A DNA stretch of 7,682 bases from NCBI GenBank assembly GCA_028694545.1, contig JAQVKV010000085.1, positions 1 to 7,682 of the forward strand, given 5' to 3'. This DNA comes from Zavarzinia sp. (GTDB lineage Bacteria; Pseudomonadota; Alphaproteobacteria; Zavarziniales; Zavarziniaceae). Below, piece by piece: positions 6,337 to 7,682 of the stretch (its first letter is position 1; the number at the start of each line of letters is the position of its first letter). The notes beneath the pieces were generated by a model. The model worked only from the letters and a program-made list of their open reading frames with translations, did no database searches and had not been told where the DNA came from. Made by a program: the position numbers and the translations under genes.

Positions 6337-6470
6337 GCTGTCCTCGCGCTATTCGAAGCGAACGGTCGGGAGCATGAAGTGTCCCCATACCCCGCGCAAG
6401 CATGCAGCCAAATGCCCCGGGCCAAAATAGGGCGATCATGAAAACCTGTGGCCGCCGTCACTGTGCGCCC

Positions 6471-6501
6471 TTGACCCGCGTGATATATGTGATGTTATAA
6501 C
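6471..6501 (+). promoter_or_regulatory. Candidate promoter of the zinc-uptake operon
   Basis: TTGACC at 6471-6476 resembles a -35 element. TTATAA (6495-6500) or TATAAC (6496-6501) could be the -10, at spacings of 18 or 19 bases, slightly long. The proposed -10 lies inside the Zur-type palindrome, an arrangement that would let the repressor block polymerase. The 191-base divergent gap (6337-6527) otherwise shows no clear promoter for the minus-strand secreted-protein gene. Confidence 0.45.
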
Positions 6502-6506
6502 ATTTC
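6489..6506. promoter_or_regulatory. Zur-type zinc operator
   Basis: The 18-base site GTGATGTTATAACATTTC has a perfect 12-base palindrome, ATGTTATAACAT, at 6492-6503. TGTTATAACA-type palindromes with flanking A/T bases are the known binding sites of proteobacterial Zur, the Fur-family zinc repressor. The site lies 21 bases before the first plus-strand ATG and immediately upstream of metal ABC transporter genes, as expected for zinc-repressed uptake. The match comes from recalled consensus. The site is about 150 bases from the divergent gene, so control of that gene is less likely. Confidence 0.8.
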
Positions 6507-6527
6507 TGAATTTATCGGGGTCTCGTC

Positions 6528-6638
6528 ATGCCTGAATTGCCACCGACCGTCCTGACCCTCGGGGCAGGGGCGCGTCTCGGCGTAGCGCTTGGTCTGTCCG
6601 TGCTGCTCTGGGGGGCCGTGCTGTGGGCGCTTCTGTGA
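6528..6638 (+). CDS. 36-residue membrane microprotein upstream of the zinc ABC genes
   Basis: This is a short open frame starting at an ATG with GGGG seven bases upstream. The product has a short proline-containing head (MPELPP), one arginine near residue 16, and then an uninterrupted hydrophobic helix to the C-terminus that includes two tryptophans. It is predicted to be a single-pass inner-membrane peptide. It is the first frame downstream of the Zur-type operator. Its stop overlaps the ATPase gene: GTG starts at 6623 and 6635 both fall within or at its end, the second as GTGA. It could be a genuine small subunit or regulator of the transporter, or a leader whose translation opens the ATPase start. 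I do not recognise a family, so function is left open. Confidence 0.55.
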   Translation: MPELPPTVLTLGAGARLGVALGLSVLLWGAVLWALL

Positions 6639-7399
6639 GCGGACATCGGGCCGAAGCCCCGCTGGTGGTCGAGGATCTGACGGTTACCTATGATCGCCAT
6701 CCGGCCGTGCACCATGTCTCCTGCCGTTTCGAGCCGGGTTCGCTGACGGCGGTGGTCGGGCCCAATGGCGCCGGCAAGTCGACCCTGATCAAGACCCTGA
6801 TCGGCCTGCTGAAGCCGGCGGAAGGGCGGGTTTCGACCGGCGGCCTCGGCCGCGCCGACATCGCCTATCTGCCCCAGCAGGCGGACATCGATCGCTCCTT
6901 CCCGATCAGCGTCGCCGATACGGTGGCGCTCGGCCACTGGCGCCGGGTCGGCATTCTCCGCCGGCTGACCGGCGTCATGCGCCATCAGGTCACCGAGGCG
7001 CTGTCGGCCGTCGGGCTCGAAGGTTTCGAGAATCGGGCGATCGGTTCCCTCTCGGTCGGGCAGTTCCAGCGCGTGCTCTTCGCTCGTCTCCTGCTGCAGG
7101 ATGCCAGCGTCATCCTGCTGGATGAACCCTTCAACGCGATCGACGCCAAGACCACGGCCGATCTCCTCGCCCTCGTCGACCGTTGGCATGGCGAGAAGCG
7201 CACGGTCGTCGCCGTGCTGCACGACATGGAGCAGGTGCGCGGCCATTTCCCGAATACGGTGCTGATGGCGCGCGAGCTGATCGCCGCCGGCCCGACCGCC
7301 ACCTGCCTGACGCCCGAGCACCTGCTGCGGGCCCGCCACATGTCCGAACGGTGGGACGAAGGCGCCGCCGTCTGCGAACCCGTGCGGCGCCGGGCCTGA
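6623..7399 (+). CDS. Zinc ABC transporter ATP-binding protein (ZnuC/AztA type)
   Basis: This 258-residue ATPase subunit is predicted to power zinc import at the inner membrane. In order are Walker A GPNGAGKST (46-54), Q-loop YLPQQ (82-86), signature LSVGQ (143-147), Walker B VILLDEP with D167 and E168, D-loop AIDAKT, and the switch histidine H200 in VLHD. LSVGQ replaces the usual LSGGQ. The motifs YDRHPAVHH near the N-terminus and QADIDRSFPI after the Q-loop recall the AztA branch of zinc importers more than E. coli ZnuC, but I cannot settle that without alignment. The GTG at 6623 has six G bases seven bases upstream. The GTG at 6635 overlaps the microprotein stop and would remove four residues. 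The upstream Zur-type site supports zinc as substrate over manganese. No substrate-binding protein gene is visible, and it may lie beyond the right edge. Confidence 0.92.
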   Translation: MGASVSGHRAEAPLVVEDLTVTYDRHPAVHHVSCRFEPGSLTAVVGPNGAGKSTLIKTLIGLLKPAEGRVSTGGLGRADIAYLPQQADIDRSFPISVADTVALGHWRRVGILRRLTGVMRHQVTEALSAVGLEGFENRAIGSLSVGQFQRVLFARLLLQDASVILLDEPFNAIDAKTTADLLALVDRWHGEKRTVVAVLHDMEQVRGHFPNTVLMARELIAAGPTATCLTPEHLLRARHMSERWDEGAAVCEPVRRRA

Positions 7400-7408
7400 G
7401 ATCACGCC

Positions 7409-7682
7409 ATGACACTCTGGTCGCTCCTGTTCGAGCCCTTCGCCGATTTCGCCTTCATGCGCCGGGCGCTGGTCGCCTGTTTCGCGCTCGCCCTTGGCTG
7501 TGGTCCCGCCGGTGTCCTCCTCATGTTGCGGCGGATGAGCCTTGTCGGCGACGCCATGAGCCACGCGGTGCTGCCCGGGGCCGCCGTCGGCTTCCTGTTC
7601 TTCGGGCTGAACATCTGGGCCATGGGGCTCGGCGGGCTCGTCGCCGGGCTTTCGGGCGCCCTGCTGTCCGGCCTCGTCACGC
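7409..7682 (+). CDS. Zinc ABC transporter permease, ABC-3 family (N-terminal part)
   Basis: The first 91 residues of the membrane subunit are visible, and the frame continues past the right edge. After a short amphipathic start (about residues 1-17) come hydrophobic segments at roughly 19-39, 52-68 and 71-90. The hallmark of the ZnuB/MntB/AztB (ABC-3) family, LMLRRMSLVGDAMSHAVLPG, spans 38-57 and lies where the permease meets the ATPase. The ATG at 7409 follows the ATPase stop by nine bases and has only a modest GAG ribosome site, consistent with translation coupled to the gene before it. It pairs with the upstream ATPase to form the import channel and is presumably under the same Zur control. 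Confidence 0.93.
   Translation, partial: MTLWSLLFEPFADFAFMRRALVACFALALGCGPAGVLLMLRRMSLVGDAMSHAVLPGAAVGFLFFGLNIWAMGLGGLVAGLSGALLSGLVT

Noticed and set aside
5993..6439. Alternative minus-strand frame beginning upstream of the secreted-protein gene
   Set aside because: It overlaps the secreted-protein gene out of frame, and its translation becomes Arg/Gly/Pro-rich after the overlap begins.
5779..6441. Plus-strand open frame opposite the secreted protein
   Set aside because: It starts across the intrinsic terminator and covers a gene with a clear signal peptide and ribosome site on the other strand.
6512..7564. Minus-strand open frame (350 codons) opposite the zinc transporter genes
   Set aside because: It is antisense to intact ABC ATPase motifs and spans the ATPase-permease junction. 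The translation has a shadow-frame composition.

Overview
The window reads as chromosomal DNA from a high-GC alphaproteobacterium. The best evidence is the order DUF2849 gene, ferredoxin-type nitrite/sulfite reductase, DUF934 gene, which is the usual alphaproteobacterial layout for assimilatory sulfite reduction. Other support is a secreted-protein family that I associate with alphaproteobacteria and a Zur-type zinc operator. A Rhodospirillales-like host is possible, but the sequence does not settle it. Coding density is very high and I see no tRNA, rRNA, transposase, CRISPR array or other mobile DNA.

From 5689 down to the left edge, eight genes lie head to tail on the minus strand, with overlaps or gaps of at most about 27 bases. 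In transcription order they are: DUF2849 protein, CysI-type siroheme sulfite/nitrite reductase, DUF934 protein, a 51-residue single-pass membrane protein, a HAD phosphatase, a SufS-type cysteine desulfurase, a SufU-type scaffold/sulfurtransferase, and an MgtC/SapB-DUF4010 membrane protein cut by the window edge. The inferred theme is sulfur supply: sulfite is reduced to sulfide for cysteine synthesis, then the desulfurase/SufU pair draws sulfur from cysteine for Fe-S clusters, which the reductase itself needs. No cysH, cysG or sufBCD lies in the window. An AT-rich gap (about 5700-5800) ahead of the cluster holds a candidate promoter and a 7-7-7 inverted repeat that may be an operator.

At 5830-6336, also on the minus strand, is a separate gene for a secreted protein with four cysteines and no known function. 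A GC hairpin followed by five T residues terminates it just before the sulfur cluster.

From 6471 rightwards, on the plus strand, is a zinc-uptake operon. A 12-base perfect palindrome of Zur-box type sits on the probable -10 region. It is followed by a 36-codon open frame for a single-helix membrane microprotein, whose 3' end overlaps the start of a ZnuC/AztA-type ATPase gene. The ABC-3 family permease gene follows and runs off the right edge. The Zur-controlled microprotein is the least explained element in the window.
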